DNA of 64,000 nt, from positions 62,001 to 126,000 of the forward strand of contig JAPLTF010000072.1 in assembly GCA_026398275.1 (NCBI GenBank), in the 5' to 3' direction. The notes under the pieces were generated by a model, which ran no database searches, was not told the origin of the DNA, and saw nothing but the letters and a program-made list of their open reading frames with translations. The position numbers and the translations under genes were made by a program. This DNA comes from Verrucomicrobiota bacterium (lineage in GTDB: Bacteria > Verrucomicrobiota > Verrucomicrobiia > Chthoniobacterales > Terrimicrobiaceae). Shown piece after piece: positions 51,864-61,251 of this stretch; the first letter of the stretch is position 1, and each line of letters begins with the position of its first letter.

Positions 51864-52547
51864 ATGAACGACCACCCCATCACGGAGATCTCCACTTGCC
51901 TTGGAGGGATCCGCCGGAGAGCTTTTTCGTTGGTTGAGCTTTTGGTGGTCATTGCGGTGCTGGGAATTTTGGCGGCGATGATTGTTCCCGCGCTGCCCTC
52001 CATCCTGGGAGCAAGGGGGGTCGCGCAGGCAATCAATGATGCGAGCAGCCTTTTGGAGTTATCGCGCGCGGAGGCGATGGCGAGGCGGACCTATGTTTAC
52101 GTAGGGTTTCTCAACACCACAAATTTTCTTGGCAACAGCGAGTTGCGGATCGGTGCGGTGGCATCGCAGGACGGGACGGCGGGCACCAATTTGAAGCCGC
52201 TGACCCGGCTGTTGAAAATCCCAAATGTTCTTCTGACCGACCTGAACGGCGTGCCGCAGGCGGTTCGGGGCGCACTGCCGACGAACTGGGGCGGCACCAA
52301 TTTCATCAATGCCTCGACGAATCGCGTCAATTTTTCAGTTGGGGGCCAGAGTTTCAACAATGCGCCCGTGGTCATTATTTCTCCACAAGGTGAGATTCTA
52401 CCCGCTGCGGACAGTTCCACATTCCGTGCTTCTGCAAGTCTGGGGCTTACCCCAACCCGGGGCACCGTCGCGCAGACAGCGGGATCGGACGGTGGGATCG
52501 TCACCTACTACGGGGGATCCGGCCGAATTGAAGCCATCCGCCCATGA
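51864..52547 (+). CDS. Verru_Chthon cassette protein D-like pseudopilin
   Basis: The 227-aa product starts at ATG 51864 and has a prepilin site (RRRAFSLVELLVVIAVLGIL; cleavage before F, Glu at mature position 5). It matches the first gene of the Verrucomicrobia-specific four-gene 'Verru_Chthon cassette' (proteins A-D). The short helix and beta-rich C-terminus resemble GspH-type minor pseudopilins. It overlaps the next gene by 4 bases (ATGA). The role of these cassettes is not established. Confidence 0.82.
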   Translation: MNDHPITEISTCLGGIRRRAFSLVELLVVIAVLGILAAMIVPALPSILGARGVAQAINDASSLLELSRAEAMARRTYVYVGFLNTTNFLGNSELRIGAVASQDGTAGTNLKPLTRLLKIPNVLLTDLNGVPQAVRGALPTNWGGTNFINASTNRVNFSVGGQSFNNAPVVIISPQGEILPAADSSTFRASASLGLTPTRGTVAQTAGSDGGIVTYYGGSGRIEAIRP

Positions 52548-53044
52548 GAAAACGGCCTTCCAGATTCCGGGGCATTCGCAGGGCCGGATTTTCGCTCATC
52601 GAGGTCACGATCGCCTTGGGGATCATCTCATTTGCCTTGGTGGCTATCATTGGCCTGTTGCCGGTCGGGCTGAACTCACAAAAACAGGGGGCCGATCAAT
52701 CGCGCGCGATCCAAGTCCTCAACAACGTCACACGTGCCGTGAAGGGGGTGCGCAGTGAAGGGGGCACCAACAAGTTTCTCCCCCCATTGTCGGGGTTGGC
52801 GGTGGGAACCGGAACATCAACGCTCGCGCTTCTCAGGTCTGGCACGCTCGCCTCGGGCAACCCGACTGCCGGGGATGATCAGTTGGGCACGGTGTTGATC
52901 CAACAGCTGGCCCAACCCGCGCCGGGCATCGTGCCGGTGTATATTTCCGTGGCCTGGCCCGGAAGTGCGCTTTACCAGGGAGGGGCTTGGAAAAACCATT
53001 CGGGGACGGTGAGCACGCTCCAATACGTCCTCCTTCCGCGTTAA
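52544..53044 (+). CDS. Verru_Chthon cassette protein B-like pseudopilin
   Basis: The 166-aa product has the prepilin site RRAGFSLIEVTIALGIISFALVAI; Glu follows F by four residues as required for methylation. The LIEV-type N-helix and small size match cassette protein B and, more loosely, GspI. It overlaps the upstream gene in an ATGA, so translation is coupled. 6 bases separate it from the C gene. Confidence 0.82.
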   Translation: MRKRPSRFRGIRRAGFSLIEVTIALGIISFALVAIIGLLPVGLNSQKQGADQSRAIQVLNNVTRAVKGVRSEGGTNKFLPPLSGLAVGTGTSTLALLRSGTLASGNPTAGDDQLGTVLIQQLAQPAPGIVPVYISVAWPGSALYQGGAWKNHSGTVSTLQYVLLPR

Positions 53045-53050
53045 CCCTGC

Positions 53051-54010
53051 ATGCCATCCATCGCCTCATTTTCCTGCGCCTCCCGTGCGGCGCGAATCCG
53101 CGGTCGGTTTTCGGCCGCGGGCGGCTTCAGCCTGATCGAACTGCTGGTGGCCACCGCCGTGATGGCGATGCTTCTGGTGATGACTCTTCAGGTGCTGAGC
53201 CAGACGAATGCGGCAATCCGCTCATCGGATCGCCAGATGGGGACAGCCTCGGAAGTGCGCGGGGCGCTCGATCGGTTGGAAACAGATTTTTCCACGGCCA
53301 TGCTCACCGGCGGGGCAACGGCTCTCGTTCTGGACAGCAACGCGGACAACAGCTTCATCCGATTTATCTGCCTATCCAGGGCGAGGGAGGACGGCACGAC
53401 GGATCAACCGCGGGGGGCGATCGTCGGGTATGGGATCAACGATATCAAAGAAACGATCGGCGGCCGACAAGTGCAGTATGGGACGCTGACCCGGGGGGAT
53501 GGCCGCGCGCGTTTTTCGGCAACGAATTCCACCCTCGCGCAGATTTTTCAGAAGCTGTCGCAATCCCCCCCGCCTTCCGACTTTATGAAATGGGAGCCAC
53601 TGGGCAGCGGCCTGGTGCGCTTCCATATCAGCTATCTTCTGGACGACGGATCGATTGTTCAGATCCCTCCCGTCTATTCCATGCTCTCTCCGCAAGACAA
53701 TCTTCCGACGAGCTTTCTGAACGGGCTGCCATTAAACCCCGGTTGGATGGCTGTCGCCTTCTCCCGGGCCAATGCGCCTGCGAGCGGGCGTTATGTCAAG
53801 GCGCTCATCGTGGCTGTTGCGGGACTGAGCGCCGAGGGCGTCGCGCTCGCCGAACAGGCGGGCAAACTCGGCGAGGTCACGAGCAAGCTGAAGAGTCCGT
53901 CAGGGAATGAAACCGCCATGCAGGTTTGGGAGACCAATCTCAACGCCATCACTTTTACCCCTTTGCGCCAAGGGTTACGCTTTTACCAGCGCACCATCGC
54001 CGTCCCATGA
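53051..54010 (+). CDS. Verru_Chthon cassette protein C-like pseudopilin
   Basis: The 319-aa product has an Arg/Ala-rich leader and the prepilin site GGFSLIELLVATAVMAML. The large beta-rich C-terminal part (ending in FTPLRQGLRFYQRTIAVP) fits cassette protein C and resembles GspJ in placement. Its stop overlaps the start of the A gene (ATGA at 54007). Co-translation with D, B and A suggests one assembly. Confidence 0.82.
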   Translation: MPSIASFSCASRAARIRGRFSAAGGFSLIELLVATAVMAMLLVMTLQVLSQTNAAIRSSDRQMGTASEVRGALDRLETDFSTAMLTGGATALVLDSNADNSFIRFICLSRAREDGTTDQPRGAIVGYGINDIKETIGGRQVQYGTLTRGDGRARFSATNSTLAQIFQKLSQSPPPSDFMKWEPLGSGLVRFHISYLLDDGSIVQIPPVYSMLSPQDNLPTSFLNGLPLNPGWMAVAFSRANAPASGRYVKALIVAVAGLSAEGVALAEQAGKLGEVTSKLKSPSGNETAMQVWETNLNAITFTPLRQGLRFYQRTIAVP

Positions 54011-57000
54011 GATTTCCCCCGCCAATTCGCGACCAAAGCATCCAAGAGCGGGGGGTTGCGCTTGTGATCACCCTGGCCATCGTTGTCCTGCTCACGTTTG
54101 TCGTGGTGGCATTTTTCACGAAGGCCACGGCCAGCCGGGCCATCGAAAACTCAAACGCCGGCGGCGTCTCGGCGCGACTTCTCGCGGACGGGGCGCTGGG
54201 TGCCATCCAGGCGGATTTGCTGCAGGAAATTCGGGATCCTGCCAACTCAGACGCCAGCACCCTCGGTAACTCCACGGTCTATACCCCCAAAACTTCTGCG
54301 AAAATGCTTCCGGCACGGGCTTTGCCGGTCAGCATTCCAACGAGCGACACCAACTTTGCGAGCCTCGTCAAACAAAGCGGGCAGAGTCTCTTCGCAGGAG
54401 CGGCCATTTTCAATTTTGCAGCAGGTAACAGCACGGCAGCAGCGGCTTCAAACGGGAGGTTGGTCAGCCCCTCGCGCTGGTCGTCCCCGATGCTCACCGG
54501 GACCAATTTTGCAGCGAACCAAACGCCAAACTGGATTTATGTGACACCAACGGGATACTCAGCCGCGCCCACTCCTGCGACCATCGGCCGTGTCGCCTTT
54601 AATGTTTATGATGTCGGGGGATTGCTCGATGCGAATGTGGCGGGCTTCGCTCCGAAATCCGGCGGAGGAGATCCGTCGGAAATGCCGGCCAAAGGGTCGG
54701 CCGTGTGGGCCGATTTGCGAGCCATTCCGGGAATCAATTCCGCAGCATATGCCGCCAATGATTCCTGGCCGCCACGATGGAGGATTACCGGAGACTGGAC
54801 GACGTTCACCTCGGATTCCAGCGCGAGCAGCTTGCCCTATTATCTGAGGAGCGGCTGGCGGCAGGCATTCCTCGGGCCGCAGGGTGCCGTCGCGGACCGG
54901 ATGTTTGCTTCGCGGCAGGATCTCATCCGCTATGCCAAGGCAAATCCCGCGACGTTCAGCGCGTCGGGCGGCTTGATTCCTGCCCTCCAGTATCTCACCG
55001 CATTCAGCCGCGACCGGGAGCGTCCGACCTTCCAGCCCGCACCGGGTCGGCCGACTGTTCAGGACGGCCTTGCAGCCGGGGGGAACGACGCCTTGGGAAA
55101 GGACAATGACATCAACCCCCCGATCGTCAGCCAGGCGAAATTGGGGGGGGCTTTGGCGATCACCAAGCGCTTTCCCCTCTCGCGCTTATCCCTGGTGGGC
55201 ACGCCGGTCCCGCCTGCGGCTCCGACAGGCAGCGCCAGCGACATCCTCAAGTATTTCGGATTAACGTGGGACGCCCCAAACAACCAGTGGGTTTACAGCC
55301 ACGGCAGTCCAAGTTCGATCTACCGCCTCTCGCAGGTGCCCGCAGATCGTGACCCGGATTTTTTCGAGCTGCTGAAATCCGCCCTTGCGGTTGGCGGGCT
55401 GGGCAAGCAATTCGGATTCAGTTTTCCGGACACTTACGCGGTCACCCTCCCGTCCAGCCGGCTTGGCGGCGACGATGGGCGCATCGAAGATCAGATCGTG
55501 CAAATCGCAGCCAATATCATCGACCAGGCCGACCCCGACAGCTACCCGACCCGCATCCAATTCAATGGCCGCACCTTTTACGGGATCGAGGATCTTCCGC
55601 GCATCTACCGGGCGCATGACACATCTTACATCGTGGGAAAGATGGGCTCCGCCGGCGATACGGCAGGCTTTGGCCCAAGGGCTGGAGACACCATCGCAAG
55701 CCCGATTCTAAATGATACCTACCTCTATGTGACGATGCTCTATCCGGAGCTCTGGAATCCGCACCGCCCCTCGCCGACACCTGCAGGAGCCACCCCGGCC
55801 AACTTTCGTGTCGTCGCAAAGTCGTTCACCCCCCTGGGAGCGGAGGGCGTTCATTTTTGGTCAAGCCCGGGGATTGCCGTCAAACCCGGTGTGGTAGGCG
55901 AGGATTCCATTTACTTCTCCGATTTCCGGTTTTTTCCCATCAGTCTCCCCACTTTTCCCGTTGAGCGGCCCGTTCCCAATGGTCCGAACTGCTCCGGGCT
56001 GATCAGCTACACCGCCGGGGAAGGCACCAGCAGCGCCAATGCCAATGCAGCGATCACATTCAATCTCGGGGCCGGCGATGCGAGTTTCCGAGAGCCTCGC
56101 CCGCTCTCCGCTGTGGGTTACCCTGCGGGAAGCAATGCAAACGGCTCGCCAAACAATCCGGATATGGCTGTGAACTCATTGGTATCGCCTACGTCACCAG
56201 ATACCGTGGTGACGATCGCAGAGAGTGCGGTCCCTCCACCGCTCCATGGCGGCAACAATGCCACGTATCGAAATGCCCTCGGGTTTGTCGCAGGATACAC
56301 TCCGTGTGCAGATGCCGGGGCATCCTATTTTTGGCTGAACGTTATGAAAGGTCGCGGCGGGCCGGTCGCGTTCGAATTACAATACAGCAATCCTTCCGAT
56401 CCGACGAAGTGGTGGACAATCGACAAGTGGGAAATCGCCTATGCCAACAAGCTGAGATTCATCCACCTCCAATCCCATGTCGCGACTCGGGCTGATCCGA
56501 GAACCACAAGATGGGGATCGCTCTATTCCATACCCGCTGGCTGGGGCGATCCACCTCTTTATTCTTGGTTATCGGCGACCCCCTACCGCTACAATACCGG
56601 CCTCACCGCGAATCCGAGCACCGGCAACTTCCAGGATTCCTTGTATTACACTGTTAGCCAAGCCCCTGGCTGGACAGGCTCTATCACGTTTTTTCCCACG
56701 GTGGGATCGGGTCCGCAGCTCGGGCAACTCCAGGCCAATTCACTCAATCCTCCCACTCCTCCCAATCCTCCTTTCTACTACACCGATCCCGATGGGATAC
56801 TGCGGAGTGGCGATGCCCGATATGCCTCGGCAGCGAGCGCGCCCGGCTGGCCGATGATTACCGGCAACACCGACAGCCGCCCCGTGGTGCTCAACCGTCC
56901 GTTTCGTTCCGTGGCGGAGCTCGGCCATGTTTTCCGCGACACCCCATGGCGCAATCTCGACTTCATGTCCCCGGAAAGCGCGGATCGTGCACTGCTGGAC

Positions 57001-57519
57001 GTTTTTACTGTCTCGGAAATCCCGGACGATGGAATCGTGGCCGGCCGTGTCAACTTGAACTCGCGACAGACCCCAGTGATTGCAGCTCTCATCCAGAAGG
57101 CCGGGCTTGCGACAGGGACGGATATCACCGCCGCAGAAGCCACCGCTGCGGCATTGCAGCTCACGCAGTGGACAGCTTCGCCGGATGCCGCCAAAGGGCC
57201 GCTCAGCGACCGGTCGGAGTTGGTGGGGCGCTTTGTTTCGGGAACGTCCTTCAAAGGTCCGCTCGAAGCGATGGCAAACGAACTGGCGGCAGCGAACCGT
57301 CCGATCAAAGCCAGCCGGGAAGCCATTGCGAAGGCCTTGATTGATGCCGGAACAACCCGGAGCTGGAATTTCCTCATCGACATCATTGCCCAATCCGGTC
57401 AGGTCACCCCGGCTGGAGTCTTCCTCCCCCAGGGGGAAAGCCGCATATGGAACTCCGTCGCCATGGATCGTTTTTCCGCCGAAGTCCTCGAACAATTCAA
57501 CGAAACCATCCCAGAATGA
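54007..57519 (+). CDS. Verru_Chthon cassette protein A-like, large
   Basis: The 1,170-aa product starts with a hydrophobic N-helix (RGVALVITLAIVVLLTFVVVAFF) that lacks the mature Glu-5 of ordinary pseudopilins, as in GspK. A very large, Asn/Gly/Pro-rich, mostly beta extracellular portion follows (for example SYFWLNVMKGRGGPV and FRSVAELGHVFRDTPW near the end). It matches cassette protein A, the largest member. Its size, four times a typical GspK, implies a structural or adhesive role. Stop and start of the next gene overlap in ATGA. Confidence 0.82.
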   Translation: MRFPPPIRDQSIQERGVALVITLAIVVLLTFVVVAFFTKATASRAIENSNAGGVSARLLADGALGAIQADLLQEIRDPANSDASTLGNSTVYTPKTSAKMLPARALPVSIPTSDTNFASLVKQSGQSLFAGAAIFNFAAGNSTAAAASNGRLVSPSRWSSPMLTGTNFAANQTPNWIYVTPTGYSAAPTPATIGRVAFNVYDVGGLLDANVAGFAPKSGGGDPSEMPAKGSAVWADLRAIPGINSAAYAANDSWPPRWRITGDWTTFTSDSSASSLPYYLRSGWRQAFLGPQGAVADRMFASRQDLIRYAKANPATFSASGGLIPALQYLTAFSRDRERPTFQPAPGRPTVQDGLAAGGNDALGKDNDINPPIVSQAKLGGALAITKRFPLSRLSLVGTPVPPAAPTGSASDILKYFGLTWDAPNNQWVYSHGSPSSIYRLSQVPADRDPDFFELLKSALAVGGLGKQFGFSFPDTYAVTLPSSRLGGDDGRIEDQIVQIAANIIDQADPDSYPTRIQFNGRTFYGIEDLPRIYRAHDTSYIVGKMGSAGDTAGFGPRAGDTIASPILNDTYLYVTMLYPELWNPHRPSPTPAGATPANFRVVAKSFTPLGAEGVHFWSSPGIAVKPGVVGEDSIYFSDFRFFPISLPTFPVERPVPNGPNCSGLISYTAGEGTSSANANAAITFNLGAGDASFREPRPLSAVGYPAGSNANGSPNNPDMAVNSLVSPTSPDTVVTIAESAVPPPLHGGNNATYRNALGFVAGYTPCADAGASYFWLNVMKGRGGPVAFELQYSNPSDPTKWWTIDKWEIAYANKLRFIHLQSHVATRADPRTTRWGSLYSIPAGWGDPPLYSWLSATPYRYNTGLTANPSTGNFQDSLYYTVSQAPGWTGSITFFPTVGSGPQLGQLQANSLNPPTPPNPPFYYTDPDGILRSGDARYASAASAPGWPMITGNTDSRPVVLNRPFRSVAELGHVFRDTPWRNLDFMSPESADRALLDVFTVSEIPDDGIVAGRVNLNSRQTPVIAALIQKAGLATGTDITAAEATAAALQLTQWTASPDAAKGPLSDRSELVGRFVSGTSFKGPLEAMANELAAANRPIKASREAIAKALIDAGTTRSWNFLIDIIAQSGQVTPAGVFLPQGESRIWNSVAMDRFSAEVLEQFNETIPE

Positions 57520-58316
57520 ACCCAATTTTCCGCCGTCTTCTCACCGCACTATCCGCACTCATGCTGTTCCTGCCGGAAGCGGCACGCTCCCAGGCCCCCG
57601 AAGTCCCGCCACTCGAACCTCTCCGCGCACCGACGGATGCCGCATGGACGATCGACATCAAATACCTTGCGACACCGGAAAAAGATTCACCCGGTCCCCG
57701 ACCCGTCCGGGCGAAGAGCGTTTCCGTCCAAAAGCAGCGTGATGTCTTCCACGAAACAGTGGCTTTTGATGACGGAAAAATGCGCGAGCGATGGGTGCTG
57801 AAGGGAATCCAGTTTGAAACCTCCGACGGCGGCAGCCAGGTCACGCGGCTCCTGCCGAGCGACTCGAGCGCCTCCGACTACAGCGAGACGGACTTTCCCG
57901 ATCTGGCCTGGGTGTCCGGGCTCAAGCCCCGCTTGATCGAGGAAAATCGCAACCAGCTTCTGCTCGTCGAAGTCGCTGCGGCCGACCGGCCCATGACCTC
58001 GAAACAAAAGCGGGAGCGCTCCGAGATGGAGCAACTGGCCGGTATGTATGACAAGTTATCGCGCAAGAATGAGGGAACCGCTGCCGGGAAGGATAACCCC
58101 GTTCAGCCTTCCGAGCCGAAGCCCGTTGGAACCCTGCGTTTGTTTCTCGATGCCAAAACCAAACTGCCGGTCCGCTTCGAATCGCCCACCGAAATTCGGA
58201 CGTATTCCTATTCCTCCGAGCTCCTTCCCCTGAGGCCCCCGGAACATTTTAAAGGGGCCTATGAAAGCTGGAGAAAAGAGTTCCTCGCCGCTTCGCGCCC
58301 GTCATCGAGGCCGTAG
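57516..58316 (+). CDS. Secreted protein coupled to the pseudopilin operon, unknown function
   Basis: The 266-aa product starts at ATG 57516, overlapping the A gene's stop, so it belongs to the operon. A signal peptide (LLTALSALMLFLPEAARSQA) precedes a beta-rich body with VVSVQK-type strands, and a charged region (TSKQKRERSEMEQLAGMYDK) that may be a coil. Its last third (LRLFLDAKTKLPVRFES, then YSYSSELLPLRPPEHF) resembles LolA/DUF1571-like lipid-binding folds. I do not recognise it as a named family. It may be an assembly factor for the pseudopilins. Confidence 0.6.
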   Translation: MNPIFRRLLTALSALMLFLPEAARSQAPEVPPLEPLRAPTDAAWTIDIKYLATPEKDSPGPRPVRAKSVSVQKQRDVFHETVAFDDGKMRERWVLKGIQFETSDGGSQVTRLLPSDSSASDYSETDFPDLAWVSGLKPRLIEENRNQLLLVEVAAADRPMTSKQKRERSEMEQLAGMYDKLSRKNEGTAAGKDNPVQPSEPKPVGTLRLFLDAKTKLPVRFESPTEIRTYSYSSELLPLRPPEHFKGAYESWRKEFLAASRPSSRP

Positions 58317-58452
58317 AGGGGAGCCGCCTCGGTGCAAGCCATCTTCCGCAGGAACTTACCGCCCGCAGATTCACCCTTCCCAAAAACCCAATCGTGAAAA
58401 CACCCTCTCCTTGTCTGCAGATCGTTTGTGTCCCGGGGCTGGGCCTTGGTTC

Positions 58453-58485
58453 AAAATAACATCAAAATAACATCAAACTAATATC
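58453..58485. repeat. Three 11-bp tandem repeats before the second GH78-like gene
   Basis: AAAATAACATC occurs at 58453-58463 and 58464-58474, followed by AAACTAATATC at 58475-58485. The period equals one turn of the helix, and the array ends 12 bases before the ATG at 58498. It lies in an otherwise featureless 181-base gap, so a regulatory array or leader element is plausible. Confidence 0.6.
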
Positions 58486-58497
58486 AAAAACTTGATC

Positions 58498-60747
58498 ATG
58501 TCTTCATTACTTTCCTTACCAGAGCACGCCCGAAAAACAGACAGCTACACAGCCTTGCGCGGACATTTTGCTCTGGCGAACGAGGAGGCCTGTCGTCTGC
58601 TAATCGCGGGAGCGGGTTGGTTTCAGGTTTGGTTGGATGGGAAGTGGATCGCGGAAGGGCCCGCCCGTTTTTTGGAAGGAAAAGCGAAGGCGGAGACTTT
58701 TGCGTTGGTGATTCCGGCGGGGGGGCACGTCTTGGCCGTGGTCTTGAATCACCTGGATGTGGAGACCCGGCTTTTGAAAAAGATGGAGCCGTTTTTGGAT
58801 GTGCAATTAGGCTTGGCGGGAGGTGAGGGAGTGGACTTGTCGTGGAGGGCCGCCCCGTTGGAGGGATATCGTCCGGCGGTGCGTCGAATCAATCCGCAGT
58901 TGGGGTGGTGCGAGTGGTGTGATACCAGGCTGAATCCGGCCGGTTGGCAGGAGTTGGGGTTTGAGGATGGTTCCTGGGAGGCGATCAAAACGCAGCCGCG
59001 GACGGCGGAGTTCAGTCCCTTGCGTTTAAATGCGGTCCAGCAGTTTTCCCATGACCTGACGGCGGTGGCGGAAGGGCGATGGGTGGACCGGTTCGGCTAC
59101 GAGTCCGACGATCCGCCGGTGCGGTTTTTTCTGAGGGATTTGACTTCACGGGATTTGCCACCCCAGGGGGTGTGGCGGCGTTTCGATCTGGGCCGTGTGC
59201 GTTTGGGCCGAGCGCAGGTGGTTTTGGATGTGCCTGCCGGGACCGTCGTGGAAATGGCCTACAGCGAAACGCTGTGTGACGACCGGGTGAGTCCGTTTAT
59301 CAACCTGTCCGCTGGCACGTCCTGCAATCTGGACCACTACGTGGCGCGCGGCGGCGTGCAGGAGTTTGGTCCGTTGACGCCTCGCGGGGGCCGCTATCTG
59401 GAGGTGCACGTCTATGGGCCAGAAGAAGCGATCCGATGGGTGGCAGTGCGGTTCCAAGAGCGGTGTTATCATGGGCCTGCCGAAGGGGCATTTACTTGCG
59501 ATGACGTTTTATTGAATCGGATCTGGGCGGTCGGCGTGGAGACCTATCGGGCTTGCGCGGAGGATGCCGTGATCGACAATCCGACCCGGGAGCGGGGGCA
59601 GTGGACGGGCGACGTCGTATCGGTGGGGCTGGACATTGCCAGTGTGGCCTACGGAGATTTGCGGTTGCTGCGAAGGGGGCTGATTCAAAGCGCGCAATCG
59701 GCCAAACCCTCGGGCTTGGTCGCGGGACTGTGCCCGGGAGGAGATGTTTTTCTGGGCAGCTACGCCGCGCAGTGGATCACCGCCTGCCTCCAATACTATC
59801 AGGCCACCGGGGATAAAACCTTGCTGGAGGAAGGATTCCCTTACGCGATCCGCAATCTCGAGGCCTTTGATCCGTTTCTGAAAGAGACAGGGTTGGAGGA
59901 CGGGATTGATTGGCCGTTTATTGATTGGGGGTATGTCAGGAAAGCGGGGGAAATTGACCTGGCGATGAATGTGCATTTGTTGCTGGCCTACCGCTCGTTT
60001 CTCGTGTGGTGCGATCATCTGAAAAACACGGCCGCGCGCGGCAAAGTGGCGGGGCAGGAAACGTCATTGTCCCGGGCCTTGAAGCACGTGGTGGCGGATA
60101 AGCTTGCGGGGGGATTTGGGGCATTGGGCTATCATGGAAGCGTTCTGGCTTTGATGGCGGGGCTCGTGGCTGCAGGGAGACGGGGGGAGGGGGTGGGCTT
60201 CGTCAAGGCCCACATTTTAAATTGCTTTCCGAACAATCCCGATGCGCCGCGCTTGAGTGATCCCTCGGCGGATCACGAGCAATTGATCACCCCCTACTTC
60301 GCGCATTATGCGTTTGATTTCTTGATTGCCGAGGGGGAGATGAAGTTTGTGCTGGATCAGTATCGGAAATGTTGGGGCTGGATGTTGGATCAGCAATCGG
60401 GCACCTGGCTGGAAGTATTCGATGTGCGCTGGAGCCATTGCCATCAATGGGCCGGTTGTCCCACATGGCAATTGAGCCGCTATGGGTTGGGTTTGCGTCC
60501 GCGCTTGGACCGGGGGCCGGGCTGCTACGAGTTTTGTTTGCGGCCGGGCGATTTGCTTGGGGCGAAAGGCAAACTGCCGCTGCCGGGTCCTGGCAGGTTG
60601 ATCAGCATTGAGTGGAGCCGGGCAGGAGCGGGCGTTGAGTATGAGATTCGCACACCATTCCCGGTAAAAATCCTGGGGATCCCGGGGCGGAAGATGGAGC
60701 TTGAAGTGGATTCTTTTTGGAAAGGGAAAGTGACGGTCGAGAAGTAA
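58498..60747 (+). CDS. GH78-like alpha-L-rhamnosidase family protein (paralogue 2)
   Basis: The 749-aa product (ATG 58498) is a clear paralogue of the protein at 22357, beginning with LIAGAGWFQVWLDGKWIAEG and containing VIDNPTRERGQWTGDV (the GH78-type acid region) and HCHQWAGCPTW. Sequence agreement runs through both domains. It has no signal peptide. The two paralogues differ at many positions and lie 36 kb apart, so this is an older duplication; each may have a different specificity. There is no obvious operon partner, and it follows the pseudopilin operon by 181 bases. Confidence 0.8.
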   Translation: MSSLLSLPEHARKTDSYTALRGHFALANEEACRLLIAGAGWFQVWLDGKWIAEGPARFLEGKAKAETFALVIPAGGHVLAVVLNHLDVETRLLKKMEPFLDVQLGLAGGEGVDLSWRAAPLEGYRPAVRRINPQLGWCEWCDTRLNPAGWQELGFEDGSWEAIKTQPRTAEFSPLRLNAVQQFSHDLTAVAEGRWVDRFGYESDDPPVRFFLRDLTSRDLPPQGVWRRFDLGRVRLGRAQVVLDVPAGTVVEMAYSETLCDDRVSPFINLSAGTSCNLDHYVARGGVQEFGPLTPRGGRYLEVHVYGPEEAIRWVAVRFQERCYHGPAEGAFTCDDVLLNRIWAVGVETYRACAEDAVIDNPTRERGQWTGDVVSVGLDIASVAYGDLRLLRRGLIQSAQSAKPSGLVAGLCPGGDVFLGSYAAQWITACLQYYQATGDKTLLEEGFPYAIRNLEAFDPFLKETGLEDGIDWPFIDWGYVRKAGEIDLAMNVHLLLAYRSFLVWCDHLKNTAARGKVAGQETSLSRALKHVVADKLAGGFGALGYHGSVLALMAGLVAAGRRGEGVGFVKAHILNCFPNNPDAPRLSDPSADHEQLITPYFAHYAFDFLIAEGEMKFVLDQYRKCWGWMLDQQSGTWLEVFDVRWSHCHQWAGCPTWQLSRYGLGLRPRLDRGPGCYEFCLRPGDLLGAKGKLPLPGPGRLISIEWSRAGAGVEYEIRTPFPVKILGIPGRKMELEVDSFWKGKVTVEK

Positions 60748-61003
60748 GGAGGATATGTGCAGCTTCAGGCATCCTGCGACCGGACGGGCTGCCCCCCCCC
60801 GTGGCGGCAACACCAGCGGTTCACCGCCACGCTCAAGCGAAGGCATTCCAGTGATGATTTTTGGCACGCATTTGAAGGTGTTGCTGCCGGGTCTTTGATA
60901 ATATTTAAAATCATCCGCGACATGAAAAGCATCACCATGCCGGCCTCGATATCCTCCCAACAGCCTCTCCCTCGGCGCCAAAACGTTTTCAGCCCTTCAG
61001 GCC
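60748..61003. other. Intergenic region with GC-rich hairpin
   Basis: This stretch after the GH78-like gene contains a run of nine or ten C and an inverted repeat GTGGCGG...CCGCCAC (about 60802-60835), which may act as a terminator without a T-tract, and an AT-rich patch near 60895. No gene or RNA was recognised. It ends at CCCTTCAGGCC (60993-61003), which recurs after the next element. Confidence 0.4.
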
Positions 61004-61147
61004 GGGTGCGATTCAATGTGGGTGCGATTTCCTTGGGGCGAAAGGTAGGGTCAGACCTCCGGGCTGACCGTTCCCCACGCGGCGGGCCGGGGACGTCCCG
61101 CCCTACCGGGCATTGCGTCCAGCCTCACCCAGTTTTGATCACGCCCC
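61004..61147. mobile_element. MITE-like element, copy 2 (inverted relative to copy 1)
   Basis: The reverse complement of the right part reads GTGATCAAAACTGGGTGAGG, then GGTAGGGCGGGAC and CCCGGAGGTCTGACCCTACC, matching copy 1 at 51581-51730. The left end, GGGTGCGATT, is a degenerate inverted end. The 11-bp word CCCTTCAGGCC is present at both borders (60993-61003 and 61145-61155) and may be a target-site duplication. The right end is 26 bases before the TTGACA of the next gene, the same arrangement as copy 1. Confidence 0.55.
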
Positions 61148-61172
61148 TTCAGGCCAAGGGGTAAAAAAACCA

Positions 61173-61201
61173 TTGACAAAGCCGACATAAGCCTGTAAGT
61201 C
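61173..61201 (+). promoter_or_regulatory. Probable promoter of the autotransporter-repeat gene
   Basis: TTGACA (61173-61178) with TAAGTC (61196-61201) after 17 bases. The -35 is perfect and the -10 weak, and the arrangement mirrors the pseudopilin operon promoter at 51758. The presumed start is 51 bases further. Confidence 0.4.
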
Positions 61202-61251
61202 TGTCTCGCAGTAGAGAGAATCCTTCCACTCAAACTCCAACAACATCTGCC

